A DNA stretch of 64,000 nt from Panulirus ornatus (lineage: Eukaryota; Arthropoda; Malacostraca; Decapoda; Palinuridae), in contig NC_092262.1 in assembly GCF_036320965.1 (NCBI RefSeq), positions 4,612,587 to 4,676,586 on the forward strand, read 5' to 3'. A program made the translations under genes and the position numbers. Below are positions 35,997 to 49,396 of the stretch, piece after piece. Numbering within the stretch: position 1 is the stretch's first letter; every line of letters starts with the position of its first letter. The notes under the pieces were generated by a model. That model made no database searches. It was given only the letters and a program-made list of their open reading frames with translations, and was not told the DNA's origin.

Positions 35997-37130
35997 AAAG
36001 ATGTTCATTCAGGTTATAGTATAACACTATCTGGCTCATAGACTCTCGTGCGGGTCTTAAGTATATAAGCAGTAAATCCTGTGATATATGGCCCAAAAGA
36101 CAGCCTATAAGGTCTCATAATGAGACATATCTGTTATAACAGTGATTGGTTATAGAACAAATGACCTTCGTTAGACCGAATCTTTTTCCTTATAATTCGT
36201 TTATTGCTTACAAAAGATCGTGGTTTGTTAAAGATATTTCATTAAAGATTCTGATGTCAGTATATAATAATCCAGGATTCAAACAGAGAATAAACCCGAT
36301 TGTGATTTACATGTTTATATCATGTTAATTATAGGGATAATATACAGCGTTATCAGAACAAGGATATAAACAATCATGAGACGGAAATAAATGTACAAAA
36401 CCGACCCCAAAACACAAGTTCGAGGTTATCCTAAACCAACCAAGAGAACTGAGATCGAGAGATCAAACAGCATGACAGGTTTACTCAGTGTGAACCATTC
36501 CCACACTAATGTTTGTATCGTTGTCCTGTGTAGACCATGACACAGTCATGTGTCATCCCCCCCCCCAACCCATCCCCCAGGGAAGCCCCATGCATCCCCC
36601 AGATACAATCTGGGGCAGACCCATGCACAAGGCGACCTCATTAATTCAACCCGATCTGAATATTCAAGGTCTGGAAACCGCCACGCCTTCCTGCATACAC
36701 TGGCTCTCATCCTCACAGTACTCACTCCCTACCACCACACAAGCACTTTCTTGCCAACGAGATGCACTTAAGTTGGGTTTAGCATACGCTTGACGGCAAC
36801 TAAAGTTGCAATACAGTTTAGAGAGAAACGCCCTTGTGTTAGCAAGGAAAATGGTCGTCTTGAAAGTGTAGTTTGAATCTGATACGAGGCGACTGCTGTG
36901 TGTATGGCCGCATGAGAACAAGGATGTACGACCCTTACGAACGACTGTACACGACATGTGAACAAGACAGTTCAGTCTGTAAGTATGATCTCTTGACCTT
37001 TGACCTGACTGGCACATGTTAGGTCGAAATTCATCATACCTAATCGTCTTAACATTATGCTAGAAGGTCTGTATCATAATGAGCAAAAGGTGAAATATCT
37101 AGCAACCTTTTTAAGTATACAGTTCCTTAA
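35995..37130. other. Unique sequence
   Basis: Several 60-117 codon open frames are unrecognised. Around 36925 the segment gtacgacccttacgaacgac followed by tgtac resembles one degenerate unit of the 21-bp minisatellite. A DR1 follows at 36994. Confidence 0.4.
36994..37006 (-). promoter_or_regulatory. AGGTCA DR1 site
   Basis: TGACCT-T-TGACCT is a perfect DR1 on the minus strand. Confidence 0.25.
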
Positions 37131-37131
37131 G

Positions 37132-37410
37132 GAGTGGGTTTTTAAGTATGTGGTGCGTTTTATAACTATCTGGAGGGTTTTTAGGTATATGGTGGGTTTT
37201 TAAGTATGTGGTGGGTTTCTAAGTATGTGGTGGGTTTCTAAGTATGTGGTGGGTTTTTAAGTATGTGGTGGGTTTTTAAGTATGTGGTGGGTTTTTAAGT
37301 ATGTGGTGGGTTTTTAAGTATGTGGTGGGTTTTTAAGTATGTGGAGGGTTTTTAAGTATGTGGAGGGTTTTTAAGTATGTGGTGGGTTTTTAAGTATGTG
37401 TTGCGTTTTT
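37132..37410. repeat. 19-bp minisatellite, about 14 copies
   Basis: Unit ggtgggtttttaagtatgt. The middle copies are identical and the edges diverged (ggagggtt, tatctggag). Confidence 0.93.
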
Positions 37411-37681
37411 CCTCGTACTGCAGGAAAGACAAGTGAGGTGCCACACAACACAGCTGCGTGTCAGGCAACACACAGAAGCTTTGGTTAAAAAGAAAAAAGG
37501 ATGGATCAAATGTTTGTGTTGTATACATGGGGATGATACAGCACCATGACCTGCCATGTACGATAACAATAACTATGTCTTTCACATATTGATGAGTTTA
37601 GATACATTCTATCTGATCAGAATATCATTGTACACCAGGGAGAGAAAATGTGTAGAAATACATGTCGAAAATTGCACAACC

Positions 37682-37720
<39 letters not shown>

Positions 37721-38500
37721 GTAGAGTTACATCAAAGGAGGGGAAGAGTAAGTAGGGAGAGTGTAATAAAGATGATGTAAGGGAGGGAAAATAACTTAGA
37801 AGGAAATTAAAAGGAAATGTTTGTGGTCAGGGGGAGGTGGGGGGGGGCGGGTCACGGTACGGAAATCAACACGATTCAGACGAGGAAATGTTGAGAAAGA
37901 GACAAGTTGATGGAACAGAAGGAGAACTGAAGGAAAAGGAGGATTGGAACAGACGACGAAGGAGAATATAATGAAAAGATATGTATAGTGGAGAGACGAG
38001 ATGGGAGGAAGTGGAACACATGAATAATTTTCAATATTTTGATGAAGATATCAAAACAAAAATGGAATACAAGAAAATAGGAAAAAAAGGACAAAAATAC
38101 AGGGAAAGACGAAATGAAAACATCACAAAAGACAAGGAATAATTACGCTTAAAAATATGGCCAAAAGAAGTGATTTGAATAGGAAACAAGAATGACTAAA
38201 TAAATGAGAGATAAAGATAATAGATGATTAAATAGGAAATGATAAAAAAAATAAATATGAAATGGAAAAAGATGACATGTAACAATATGAGGAAGTACAC
38301 ATTCTTGCACCTATGTCACATGTACACAAAGTTAACAATATTAATGCTGGAAATCTGCAGGAAAGTCTGTCGTTAAATACTGGAATTATACGACACTGTT
38401 CTAATACTTTCAAATTCTGGGACCAAATGTAAAGTTCTCTAATTAAATACCTTAGCAAACAGAGAAGAAAATGAAAGTAATTCTTTCACACACCTAACGT
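37411..38500. other. Unique sequence
   Basis: An (AC)18 lies at 37684-37719 and a G7 run at about 37841. 37870-38270 is A-rich. No gene recognised. Confidence 0.5.
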
Positions 38501-38502
38501 TC

Positions 38503-38634
38503 AACAGTGCAGGCGTTCAACAGCACTGACGTTCAACAGTGCTGACGTTCAACAGTGCAGGCGTTCAACAGTGCTGACGTTCAACAGTGCTGACGTTCAA
38601 CAGTGCTGACGTTCAACAGTGCTGACGTTCAACA
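38503..38634. repeat. 16-bp minisatellite, 8 copies
   Basis: Unit gttcaacagtgctgac with gcaggc variants in copies 1 and 4. Confidence 0.93.
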
Positions 38635-39105
38635 CATAAAGTGGAGTAACTTTGAGATGTGTTATTACAAGAAGGTTTTGTTAGGTTATTACCAAATCCA
38701 CTTACAGGCATGCTCTCAAACACCATTAGACAAACAGGATGTAAACTACTTACGCTTATATACGTACATATTACTCTTCTGTATTCATACATACTTGCAT
38801 TTACACTTGAAACTCACATGCGTTTGTATACATACATGCATAACCTGACACATTTATATGCATACATGAAAGCATACTTATATACATACATGACGTAACG
38901 CATTTATATACATTCAATCCATCTCGCACTCACATGTATATACATTCATGACTTCACACACTCACATGTATATACTGGTATATATACATATACATATTTC
39001 CATGCATATTTACGCAAACACACAGACATGTACGTGCATTTATATTAATTAGAGAGAGATACATCTTTCATTTGCACACATGTGATGGTACACATACACA
39101 AACAA

Positions 39106-39139
<34 letters not shown>

Positions 39140-39930
39140 GCTGAAGAAATGTACAGATCTACTCTACAGACCTACTGAACTATCAATCTACCTGAAGTAC
39201 AGAGGAAGGAGTGTACATTTGCTACCATCATCATTACATGCACAGTAATTACCCAGAGTAATTGCTTCGTAATGGACCGTAATTATCAACTTCATCTCTG
39301 TTCTTCTGGTTTCTATCCAGGAATCTCTCTATAAATGACGCTCATCATCATTACAAGTACATTGAGTACAGATCCAGTGTTCGTAGTGTCTCTCTCTGTA
39401 CGACTATGTTGTTCAGTTCAGCGGTGTATCAGTCCGAATTATCAAGCCTCAGATATGTTTGACACACATGTTTACAATGGTTTCCATCATTATAAATATC
39501 AATATAAAACTCAATCGCTAATTACATCCAGACCCAAGCTCCAACTGGAACTATTCCAGACTCAGGCTTCGGCTGGAACCTTTCCAGGACCAAGGCTCCT
39601 ACTGGAACCTATCATTTTCCAGCGTTCCATGAGCCAGCTGTACATCATCCTGGCCATCATCTGGTTGCTCCACCATCTCCTTCAACGCAGCTGGAACACC
39701 AAGTCTTCGTTCCTCTATATCTTTCCTGTCCATTTCTTCTGTCATCCTCCAGGTCTAACATGGAGAAACATGAGATGAGAACATTTGGCTCCATTACGTC
39801 CCTACCTTCATACTAACTAGCTCACTTCGTTTATAGTATTTAACCTTTTAGTTAACAACATCCCCATCCCGGGGTTAACTACATGATCACACTAGAGTTA
39901 ACAGCAGCACCATCCTAGGGTTAACAACAG
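38635..39930. other. Unique sequence
   Basis: 38770-39060 has repeated atatacatacatg words. A short (CA)n lies at 39108-39132. A 147-codon plus-strand frame (39335-39778) is unrecognised. Confidence 0.4.
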
Positions 39931-39935
39931 CCCTA

Positions 39936-40165
39936 TCCCAGGGCCAAGAACGTCCTAATCCCAGGGCCAAGAACATCCCAATCTCAGGGCGAAGAACATC
40001 CCGGTACCAAGGCGAAGAACAAGCCCATCCCAGGGCCAAGAACATCCTAATCCCAGGGCCAAGAACATCCCAATCTCAGGGCGAAGAACATCCCAATCCC
40101 AAGGCGAAGAACAAGCCCATCCCAGGGCCAAGAACGTCCTAATCCCAGGGCCAGGGACAAACCCA
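39936..40165. repeat. 23-bp minisatellite with 92-bp higher-order repeat
   Basis: Four distinguishable 23-bp units (starting gggccaagaacgtcc, gggccaagaacatcc, gggcgaagaacatcc, aggcgaagaacaagc) repeat as a block. The block starts at 39941, 40033 and 40124. Confidence 0.92.
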
Positions 40166-40354
40166 TCCCATGGGGTAACAACAGGAGATGAGACTGTTTC
40201 TCATTCTATTATAAAAACGAGAAACTTAAATTGTGTTCTATGTCATATATCTTCGTCTCCTGGCAGATACCTGCTACAAATTATGGGCCAGACATATTCC
40301 TTATGCAAATTGAATGAGCGAAAACATTATATACATACGAAGCATAATGATCTC

Positions 40355-40568
40355 TATAGTGTGTGTGTGTAACCCACTGAGGCTTCTACAGTGTGTGTAA
40401 TCCAGCGAGGCTTCTACAGTGTGTGTGTGTGTAACCCAGCGAGGCTTTTACAGTGTGTGTAACCCAGCGAGGCTTCTACAGTGTGTGTAACCCAGCGAGA
40501 CTTCTACAGTGTGTGTAACCCAGCGAGGCTTCTACAGTGTGTGTAACCCAGCGAGGCTTCTACAGTGT
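40355..40568. repeat. 28-bp minisatellite, about 7 copies
   Basis: Unit cagtgtgtgtaacccagcga followed by ggcttcta. The GT stretch varies in length. Confidence 0.92.
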
Positions 40569-42540
40569 TAAACAGAACTGAGGAAAATTGGGAGAAGAGA
40601 AAAGGAAATTATGGACCGACAGAGAATGCTTGTGTTAAAATGAATAATGTTGAGGACATAAGTGGCTGTAAATGGTAGCAATACATGAAAATTATTGTCA
40701 GGAGAGAATATTGAAACAGGAATTGGGGAAATGTGTGAAAAAGATCCAGCAGAAAGAAATTACTTATGGGAATTACAGAATGAATTATTGAGCAGAGCGA
40801 TACGTCTGCTGTGAGAACAAAAATAATACACAACTTAATAACATGAATTTCATAAAATATAAACATATAACTCGATTATCAATGAGGGAAAAATGTAAGA
40901 AAACCAATGAACAAAATAAACCAGTATAGAATATCTATAAAATAAACCAGTATAGAATATCTATAAATACGCAATATTCATATAAAAGAGAATATTCAAA
41001 TATGGTGAATAGAATATACTGAAATACACTTGAAAGTGAAAACTGAATTGAAAAGATGCAAATGAATCGAACAGACGAAAATACAAATGATAACAGATAT
41101 TTAGCCCAAACTGACACCCTTTAGGAACGCTGTCACGTTCCAGATAACAATGATAACACGTTATCCTGCTGAACATATAACAATAATGGGGGGGGGGGCG
41201 TTACTGCTCAGCTGTAGTAGTGTTTACCACAGTTGAACATGACTATAGTGATTGTAAAAAAATTATTTTCTCATCATTAACTTACTAAGTCATTATAGTT
41301 ATCTTTGGTCGAGTGATTGATCATAGAGTTGGATGTTAGAGATAGTAGATAACACGAGTTTAGTGTTCGTATTTACTTTATGGATGAACATTATTAATGA
41401 CGTAACATATCAGTGGGGCACCACCCACGTGACCTGGTGTTATGTAAACGCTGGAAACTGATTGGTTCTGGCTGGGGGTCTGGCCATCACGTGACCAAAT
41501 CTTAGTAACCGTGACAGAGTAATACCATGTGTGGTGTTACAATCACGTTAACCACCTCAGGTAATTCTACGTAATTACCTGACTGGTAGTTATACCTTGA
41601 CGTCGACGGCCATAACGAGCCTAACAGGTAATAGGCCCACAGTTTAAATGGCCAAACGACCTTACAAACCAACCACAAGTGCTTACACACTATATATATG
41701 TAACTACCAATTCATCTATAAACATCTCTTAAACAATTATCAACATTTTAATTATTACAATCTTACTAATCACTTACCTAGCTAGGTAATGATGTAATGT
41801 TATACTGTTCCCAGGTGTTGAATTGGCTTACCTGTGTAGAGGTGCAAACATCCTAATCTACTTACTGAATTACTATGGTGCCATAGACTAATTGTAATTA
41901 TACAATGTAAATGAGGTAATGAAATACCGTAATCAATTACTGTAGAGATAACTGTAATGATGAGTAGTGTTGTGTGTGTGGCAATATGTGTTACATAGTT
42001 AATCTACCTTCCTGCTGGTGCTATATCTGTCTGTTTGGGCCACAGACACCTGGGGATTGTGTAATTACATTGTTTAGTGTAAGTAGATGATGTGTGTCCA
42101 TTTAATACACTTATGTTCCCTACGCTTGGGAAAAATTGAACAAAAGTACATATTTTTTCATTTGAGTTTAGCTTCGGCAGGAGAGGAACCTGGATCATAT
42201 ATGACTAGTGTAGTGACCTGTTGATGATGTGGTGGGTGAAGTTTGTGTGTCTTGGTTACCATGAATCCATATGTTGACCTCTGACCTGAGATAGACCTGC
42301 CTGGTCCCAATGTAACCCCTGGCAACCACTGAAGCTTGTAGCCACGATAAGTTGTCTGATAATGTATCATGATTGCCAGTTCCGAGCTGTTAGAACTGAT
42401 AAAGGTTTATTAACAACATTTTATGTTGGCTGACATACGGCACAACCCCACCATCTGAGGCCCACATGAAAATGTTCATCTGTTAGAGAAATTCATCATT
42501 CCAGATACGACATTGAACAACAGAATGATTTCATATTGAA
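40569..42540. other. Unique AT-rich sequence
   Basis: About 2 kb with no repeat except a 24-bp duplication near 40915-40965 (accagtatagaatatctata) and a G9 run at 41190. No gene recognised. Confidence 0.5.
42275..42287 (-). promoter_or_regulatory. AGGTCA DR1 site
   Basis: TGACCT-C-TGACCT is a perfect pair of half-sites with a one-base spacer. Confidence 0.22.
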
Positions 42541-42542
42541 CA

Positions 42543-42544
<2 letters not shown>

Positions 42545-42609
<65 letters not shown>
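42545..42609. repeat. (CT)n microsatellite
   Basis: About 32 CT units. Confidence 0.95.
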
Positions 42610-42612
<3 letters not shown>

Positions 42613-42783
42613 GTTCATCAGTAATACATTAGTAATTCAAAGCCACTTGAATCAATCTCTAGCGGTTGAATCTCAAACTATATTAAGGGTTCTGTGTGTA
42701 ATTAAATTTGTATGCATACATCAAGTAGGAAATGTGTTTCACATATTTACATATAACAAACGAAATTGGAGGACAGGAGCACG

Positions 42784-42876
<93 letters not shown>
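42784..42876. repeat. Compound (CTAT)n(TA)n microsatellite
   Basis: About 9 CTAT units pass into about 27 TA units. Confidence 0.95.
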
Positions 42877-42882
<6 letters not shown>

Positions 42883-43252
42883 CATACACAATTGCTATAC
42901 GTCACAGTAATGTATGATGACAACTGTTGCCAGTGGTGGAGACACAGCAGATCAGATGTCTCAGTGTCAGCAAAGCCGATATCTATATTACAGTGAACTG
43001 ACAGAGTGAGCCATATGGAACTCAATGACGTATGACGTTTATTAATCCAATTTATTTTCAGCATGATAAATCACTTACTTTGGGAGGATAACTGAATTAT
43101 TCCCCCGGGTTCGTCATGAGAACACAATACTATGATGTGGGTTAACCATCTAGACGATAAGATAAATTGATGACATGTTTGGCTTGATGACTTTGTACAT
43201 AGAGAAACCTGTGCTACAACCAGGAATGTAAATATGAACGGATATTGTCATG

Positions 43253-43256
<4 letters not shown>

Positions 43257-43341
<85 letters not shown>
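43257..43341. repeat. (GA)n microsatellite
   Basis: About 42 GA units. Confidence 0.95.
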
Positions 43342-43342
<1 letters not shown>

Positions 43343-43460
43343 AGGTCTGCTCTTTATCATGAGACTCATATATTATACCACTTTATTTATCTCAATATCT
43401 TAGGAAATCGTCCATCATCAAATTTGATAATCTAAAAGCTTTTTATTGGATCTAGCAGAT

Positions 43461-43462
<2 letters not shown>

Positions 43463-43555
<93 letters not shown>
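43463..43555. repeat. Compound (CT)n(GT)n microsatellite
   Basis: (CT)32 joined to (GT)14. The same compound type recurs at 50776-50929. Confidence 0.95.
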
Positions 43556-43751
43556 CCATCATCCTTTCTAACAACGTTCTTCTCTCACTCTCTTCTCTCA
43601 TGTCGTTCATTCTCCTGTACCCGGGAACGTGGATGTCTCCAGAGCTACGGTGTCTCGTGCCCGTGATCATGGAGTTCCTCAAGGTGTTCTCTTACCTCCT
43701 CATCTATTCCTCCTCTTCATCAACTACATTCTTATCTTCACCTGACAACTC

Positions 43752-43832
43752 AAGCCTCACTTGTTCTCATGTCTCACTTGTCCTCATGTCTCACTTGTCC
43801 TCATGTCTCACTTGTCCTCATGTCTCACATCA
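43752..43832. repeat. 17-bp minisatellite, about 5 copies
   Basis: Unit tcacttgtcctcatgtc. Confidence 0.9.
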
Positions 43833-43942
43833 GCATTTTTGACCTTCTGTCACGTCTTCCTCATCTCTCACCATCAGTCTGGCTCGTTTACTCTCAAATG
43901 CGAATTTAATTCGATTCTGTGTAAGATTTCTCACTTAAGCAG

Positions 43943-43943
<1 letters not shown>

Positions 43944-44013
<70 letters not shown>
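43944..44013. repeat. (TA)n abutting a retroelement tail
   Basis: About 34 TA units directly joined to the tail fragment at 44014. Confidence 0.95.
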
Positions 44014-44015
<2 letters not shown>

Positions 44016-44050
44016 ACTTAGTCGCTGTTTCCCGCGTTAGCGAGGTAGCG
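44014..44050 (-). mobile_element. Truncated LINE/SINE 3' tail copy
   Basis: On the minus strand, 37 bp match the tail core: CGCTACCTCGCTAACGCG and onward to AGCGACTAAGTACAA, with the hairpin CTCGC-TAAC-GCGGG at plus 44031-44044. A long (TA)n lies directly at its 3' side and a short TATATATAA at its 5' side. Only the tail is present, as in an extremely 5'-truncated insertion. Confidence 0.6.
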
Positions 44051-44251
44051 TATATATAAAACAAAATTCTCATGTAATTTTTCAAGTAATTATTGTCCCT
44101 AATAACATTCATATCCTTATGTATATTGATGTATAAATTTCCATATAAATCATGTTATTTACCAGAGGATCATCTACGTGTAAACATGGAGGAGGTCATT
44201 GTGGTCCTCGTCTTCCTTAACCTTCATGTTGTCAGGTTATTTCTTACAGCC

Positions 44252-44278
44252 ACCCCCCCCCCCCCCCCCCCCCCCCCA
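44252..44278. repeat. Poly(C) run
   Basis: 26 consecutive C. The length is prone to sequencing error. Confidence 0.9.
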
Positions 44279-44491
44279 TTCGTCCGTCCCTCCTACGTTT
44301 GATTTCGTTATAAGGTGGTCAACCCTCGTGGGAAATTCTGACGCCGGGAGCTGGAACTTAATTAGCCAATAGAACTTCCCGAATGAAATCGTTTCACATT
44401 TGCTAAAGAATGATTTACACCATTTTCCAGCGGGGGTAGCAGAGAGGAGACATGAAACGCGAATACTTCAACGGCACCAAAATACCTTCAA

Positions 44492-44496
<5 letters not shown>
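44279..44496. other. Unique sequence
   Basis: Nothing recognised. Confidence 0.5.

Positions 44497-44566
<70 letters not shown>
44497..44566. repeat. (CT)n microsatellite
   Basis: About 35 CT units. Confidence 0.95.
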
Positions 44567-44568
<2 letters not shown>

Positions 44569-44890
44569 CTTTAAATATTTGTAAAGCTTGAAGCATTCTG
44601 AAAAGCCATTGTTTTTTCCCTCCTTGTTGCCTCGGCTTCTAAAGGCCTGGTGTGTTTAGCTAACGATTTGTTATGTTTATTTCTCTCGCACAGTCATAGA
44701 TAATACAGGGGGAGGGGAGGGGAGGAGGCGGGGGTTTACTTTTCAATTCGTGACTGTGTTTACTCGTTTCAATTCCTCGTTTTCTATATCCTCGTGTTAT
44801 CAATTAATCATTTTCTTCTCGTCTTATCTTCCACTGAGCTGTATGTGTTCTTCTGTCTAAATATCTAAAAAATCTCCTGCCTGCCTTCCT

Positions 44891-44892
<2 letters not shown>

Positions 44893-44955
<63 letters not shown>
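44893..44955. repeat. (CT)n microsatellite
   Basis: About 31 CT units. Confidence 0.95.
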
Positions 44956-44960
<5 letters not shown>

Positions 44961-45780
44961 ATCACCTTCAAGCGTCTGTCTGGGTAATGATATGTTCCTT
45001 CTCCTTTGCAAGACCCGGGTCTATTGATCAGGCCTGAATTTTAAGGGTTGTGAAGCGAACCGTTGCTGGCGCAATGTCGCCTATCCAACCCAGGCTCAGG
45101 GGATAGAGGAAGGATAGAGCGGCTAGATGGTCGAATGATGATGAATGAAAGTGATAGAAAGGAAGGATAGCTGGGAAGGGAGGGATAACACGAGCATTGA
45201 TGACTTTTGGAAGTGTGGAAGTGAAATGAAAGATACTGAAATGGAAGGATGATATCACTGGAACAGAATATGTAGAAGATAAGATAAGGGATTAAAAGAT
45301 AAACAGATGATCAAGAGAGGTAAAAAATTAAGAAGAAAAAAAACTGATCATTCAAAAAATTATTTTTACAACTGTTTGTTATACTTCTGAATGTTTACTT
45401 CAGCAGTTTGTAATTCATAATTGTCATAAATGTAAACCAATCATTCATAAATAGTACACTATAATCTTAATAATATACAGGCGGGGATGCCTTTAATACT
45501 GTCTATCAGTAGACAATTATGATAAGACATTAACTCTTAAACTATTGATACTTTCACATAGAAAGACCAGTCTCTTACCACAGTACAGCTATTTCTATAA
45601 ATAAGTATTTTATACTTTCGTCACTTACAATCTCTTTTACAAGAGAGAAAAAAAACTGTCCCGCATCAAATATTCACAGAGTTAGTATGTGTAGATTGAA
45701 GGGTTAGTTGAATGCTAGGATTGTGGGCTTTGTGGAATGGTTGAGAGAGTTGAATAATGTATAAGTTGACCAGCCCACCA
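44956..45780. other. Unique sequence
   Basis: 45080-45350 is purine-rich on the plus strand. No gene recognised. Confidence 0.5.
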
Positions 45781-45783
45781 CAC

Positions 45784-45798
45784 ATACACACACACACA

Positions 45799-45843
<45 letters not shown>

Positions 45844-45867
45844 CATCATAGAACCTGAACATTTCTG

Positions 45868-45933
<66 letters not shown>
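45784..45933. repeat. (CA)n and (CT)n microsatellites
   Basis: Interrupted (CA)28 at 45784-45841 and (CT)31 at 45871-45933. Confidence 0.95.
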
Positions 45934-45935
<2 letters not shown>

Positions 45936-46590
45936 CCAAAGTTTAACCTAACACAATGTTGTAATTTCGTCGTGGAGAATATTTTTCCCCTTAACTTGAC
46001 CTCATTCTAGTCTATTTAGCCCCGCCAATACCGGTCTATTTACCCCTCTCAATGCAATCTTTGTCAAGCAATTTCAACTTGTGAAGCCTTGTCGTTGGGT
46101 GATTCTTGTCCAACATTATAAAGCGAAGGAAAAGTTTTCGTTGGTGTGAAATTAACACCCGTGATGTGGAGGCAACCACGAGAGAGCACAACAATGAAGT
46201 GTTATAAAGGTTTATTTATATACGTGTTAGGAACACTACACGGGGCACAAAACACAGGATAATATATGTCAATAATTTCTCAGAGATGAAGATTACTATC
46301 ATTCTGTGTAGAGATCATGATGATAACGTAGCTAGTTTACAAGCTGTTCAGTGTTGTGGTGGGAAAGAATATCGTGTCATTATTATCAGTTTGTTCACGA
46401 ATATATATCATTATCACAGGAATATATATCATTGTCACATGTATAGAACGTGGCAGAAGCAGTGGATAGAATAGCAGATTAGAAAAGATTATGAAAGATG
46501 GGAATGAGAAACCAAGATAAAGAAGAGATTGTGAAAAGAAAAAGGATTAGAAACGTCAAAGCAAACAGAGGAAGGAAGAATGAGAAATAT
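45934..46590. other. Unique sequence
   Basis: Nothing recognised. Confidence 0.5.

Positions 46591-46672
<82 letters not shown>
46591..46672. repeat. (GA)n microsatellite
   Basis: About 40 GA units. Confidence 0.95.
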
Positions 46673-46797
46673 CCACACTCACCTCTACCCATTATGTCTG
46701 TTATCCCTGAAGGAGACAGATTTACAGATGGTGTGTGTGCGTCTTCACTGTACCAGCTGGGTTAGTTGTGTCTTCCCCCATACCATCACCTCACCAG

Positions 46798-46885
46798 CTG
46801 CATGACGACCTCCTGGTTCATGACGACCTTGCTCATGACGACTACCCGGATCATGGCCACCTCTTCGTTCATGACGACCACCTGA
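46798..46885. repeat. Degenerate catgacgacc repeat
   Basis: About 5 units of 14-18 bp around catgacgaccacct. Confidence 0.75.
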
Positions 46886-47049
46886 AAAAAGACGACAGAA
46901 GTTCCTTACAGTGATGAACGTGAGGTGGGTGATCATAGCAATGGACCCTGGGATGTATTATATGACACATGCTGCACGGGCGCTCAAGCGAGGACCACAT
47001 TCAACCTTTGTTCGTCTTAAAGGATTGGAATCCCGGCAGAAGGGATCAC

Positions 47050-47050
<1 letters not shown>

Positions 47051-47131
<81 letters not shown>
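47051..47131. repeat. (GA)n microsatellite
   Basis: About 40 GA units. Confidence 0.95.
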
Positions 47132-47134
<3 letters not shown>

Positions 47135-47554
47135 GAGGGATAGAGAGGGGTAGTAGTGAGGGGGATAGAACCCTATGATAGACACATAGACGTGATGAAA
47201 GAGGTTCCAATATATCATTTCCGAACAAGGTTTCTGTGGCACATCTGACACAGTTCTATGACATGTGAATTATAGGAATATCTTCCTACCTTCTGCTCGT
47301 AATGTTGGACAAGAATTATATAAGATTTAATGACTTTACACAATATCTCTGATGGCATATTATGCTTAAAATTATATAAAAGAAATAATCCTACAGCTAG
47401 AAACATTCGCACAAATGAAGATATTATAGAACAATCAAAACAAACATAAATACACACACACGTACACATACACATGCAGTCATAAACATAAACTTACACG
47501 CGCATATGTAGACACAGAAACTTACAAACACGCACACAAACAGATCTGCACAAA

Positions 47555-47578
47555 GACAGACAGACAGACAGACAGACA

Positions 47579-47634
<56 letters not shown>
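47555..47634. repeat. Compound (CAGA)n(CA)n microsatellite
   Basis: About 6 CAGA units then about 27 CA units. Confidence 0.95.
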
Positions 47635-47637
<3 letters not shown>

Positions 47638-48107
47638 AAACGAAGTAAAAACTAGACCCATGGAAATACGTTATATATACCTATTCACACAACCAGAGTT
47701 CATACAAATACGGAAAGAGTACACAGGATCTCTAGTGTAATAATGGCGTAAGCTCAACAGAACTCGTATCTTTCTCCCGTTTAAAAAAGATCAAACAGAA
47801 AAACGTCAGTGAGAGTCTGATTTCCCTGTTAGCTAAGTCCCCAGCTCTGTCTGGCAACAGATGCAAGGCAACGCTATCGTACACCAGGTATTATAACGAA
47901 TGGTATAACGTAACGATATCTGTTAAGCACGAACGGAAATATGCCGTTGTTGTTAGATATCAACGGAAATGGTCTGTTGGCGTTAAATAACGGTGATTTT
48001 ATCCTATTTCCTACAACGCTGAGGTGAGGCACTTTTACTCTCACAACACTGTACAGAGGGATAGAAACTGAAATGTCTCTTTATCATTTATATGATTTTG
48101 TTCTGCA

Positions 48108-48143
<36 letters not shown>

Positions 48144-48650
48144 AAAAATAACTCGCAGTAACTAAGCCGACCATTAAGAATCAGGTCAAAGGTCAAAAGA
48201 CTGAAGGGTTGTGAGAGAGGTTGGTGTTAATGACAATAAACTTAAAATTTCATGATTCTGAGCTTGTAAACAACCCCTTGTGTTTTCTCAGCCTGGGTAG
48301 TGAATGTAGGACAAGATCGCATTGTGTAATGTTGTCAAAAAACATTCTTGAATATTTTAATTATTTTTTGTTCAAAGTCAAGTCAAGAAGATCAACACTC
48401 ATGTTCTTAAGGACTTCATAATCTTAGTTTTACCAACTTTTTTCACACGGGGAAGAAAAAAAAAATTGAATCTGAAATTATTTTCTTCATCTTTTCGTAA
48501 TTATAAATAATAAACTCATTTTGTTCTCCAATTAAAGAAATCTGTACCATCTCAGGTACAGACTCCAGCACGACTGAAAACAAACTCGCATTCAGATATT
48601 TATGGATATAAGAGTTTATGAAGAGTTTTTTTGGATGGGAAATAAGTATT
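47635..48650. other. Unique sequence
   Basis: Short (TA)15 at 48110-48140. No gene recognised. Confidence 0.5.
48183..48195 (+). promoter_or_regulatory. AGGTCA DR1 site
   Basis: AGGTCA-A-AGGTCA is a perfect DR1. Confidence 0.25.

Positions 48651-48652
<2 letters not shown>

Positions 48653-48699
<47 letters not shown>
48653..48699. repeat. (AC)n microsatellite
   Basis: About 23 AC units. Confidence 0.95.
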
Positions 48700-48701
<2 letters not shown>

Positions 48702-49280
48702 GCTCAGAATAGCACTACTACAGAACGCCATCTCACTGATGTGAGCGCTATTGCCTCACTGTTTCTCCCCATCATGAACTCCATCTTGTTTACAACAATC
48801 GTACACAATGCTTCCAGCTTTACCTACCATTCTGAGCGTCCGACCATAACATACCATCTTCTCTCTCTATATATATGTATCTTGACTCCTATTCTTGCTC
48901 ATTCTTCAACGTAAATAATGGGAGTTTTGAATTGAGAGTTCCTTTGAGACACAATCGTTATGGAGGCTGCGAATCTCGTCTCTTCCACGGAAAAGACGAG
49001 ATGTAAGGAAGGGCAACTGGGAGACCCGTGACGAAGCCTTTGATCTTCCTGGCCTTAGTTACTCTTAGTTGATTGATCGGTCACAGCCTCAGGGCCACGT
49101 TGACACAGTACAACCAAGTCTCGCACGAAGTCTCCATCACAGGGAGCAGGAGTGTGGGTCCTATGTACAGTGCACATCTCTATATCTTGCATACAGATAA
49201 CAAGCAACTGTTGGTCACACAGCTGAGGGTGGTAGGTTGAGGGAAACTGTACTACATAGTGAAGAATGAAGTCTACACGG
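48700..49280. other. Unique sequence
   Basis: Nothing recognised. Confidence 0.5.
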
Positions 49281-49283
49281 AAA

Positions 49284-49396
49284 TGACTCCAGTTCAAACG
49301 TGTTCTCACCAGTGTGACTCCAGTTCAAACGTGTTCTCACCAGTGTGACTCCAGTTCAGCCGTGTTCTCACCAGTGTGACTCCAGTTCAGCCGTGT
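49284..49396. repeat. 31-bp minisatellite, about 4 copies
   Basis: Unit includes gtgactccagttcaaacgtg followed by ttctcacca. Two copies have gttcagccg. Confidence 0.92.

Noticed and set aside
43560..43700. Possible membrane-protein exon (FILLYPGTWMSPELRC frame)
   Set aside because: No AG acceptor follows the pyrimidine-rich leader, and no donor closes the frame.
42398..46215. Shared ATAAAGGTTTATT word at 42.40 and 46.21 kb as an LTR or polyadenylation signature
   Set aside because: Chance sharing of 13-mers is expected in a window of this size. The flanks do not match, and no paired LTRs or primer-binding site were seen.
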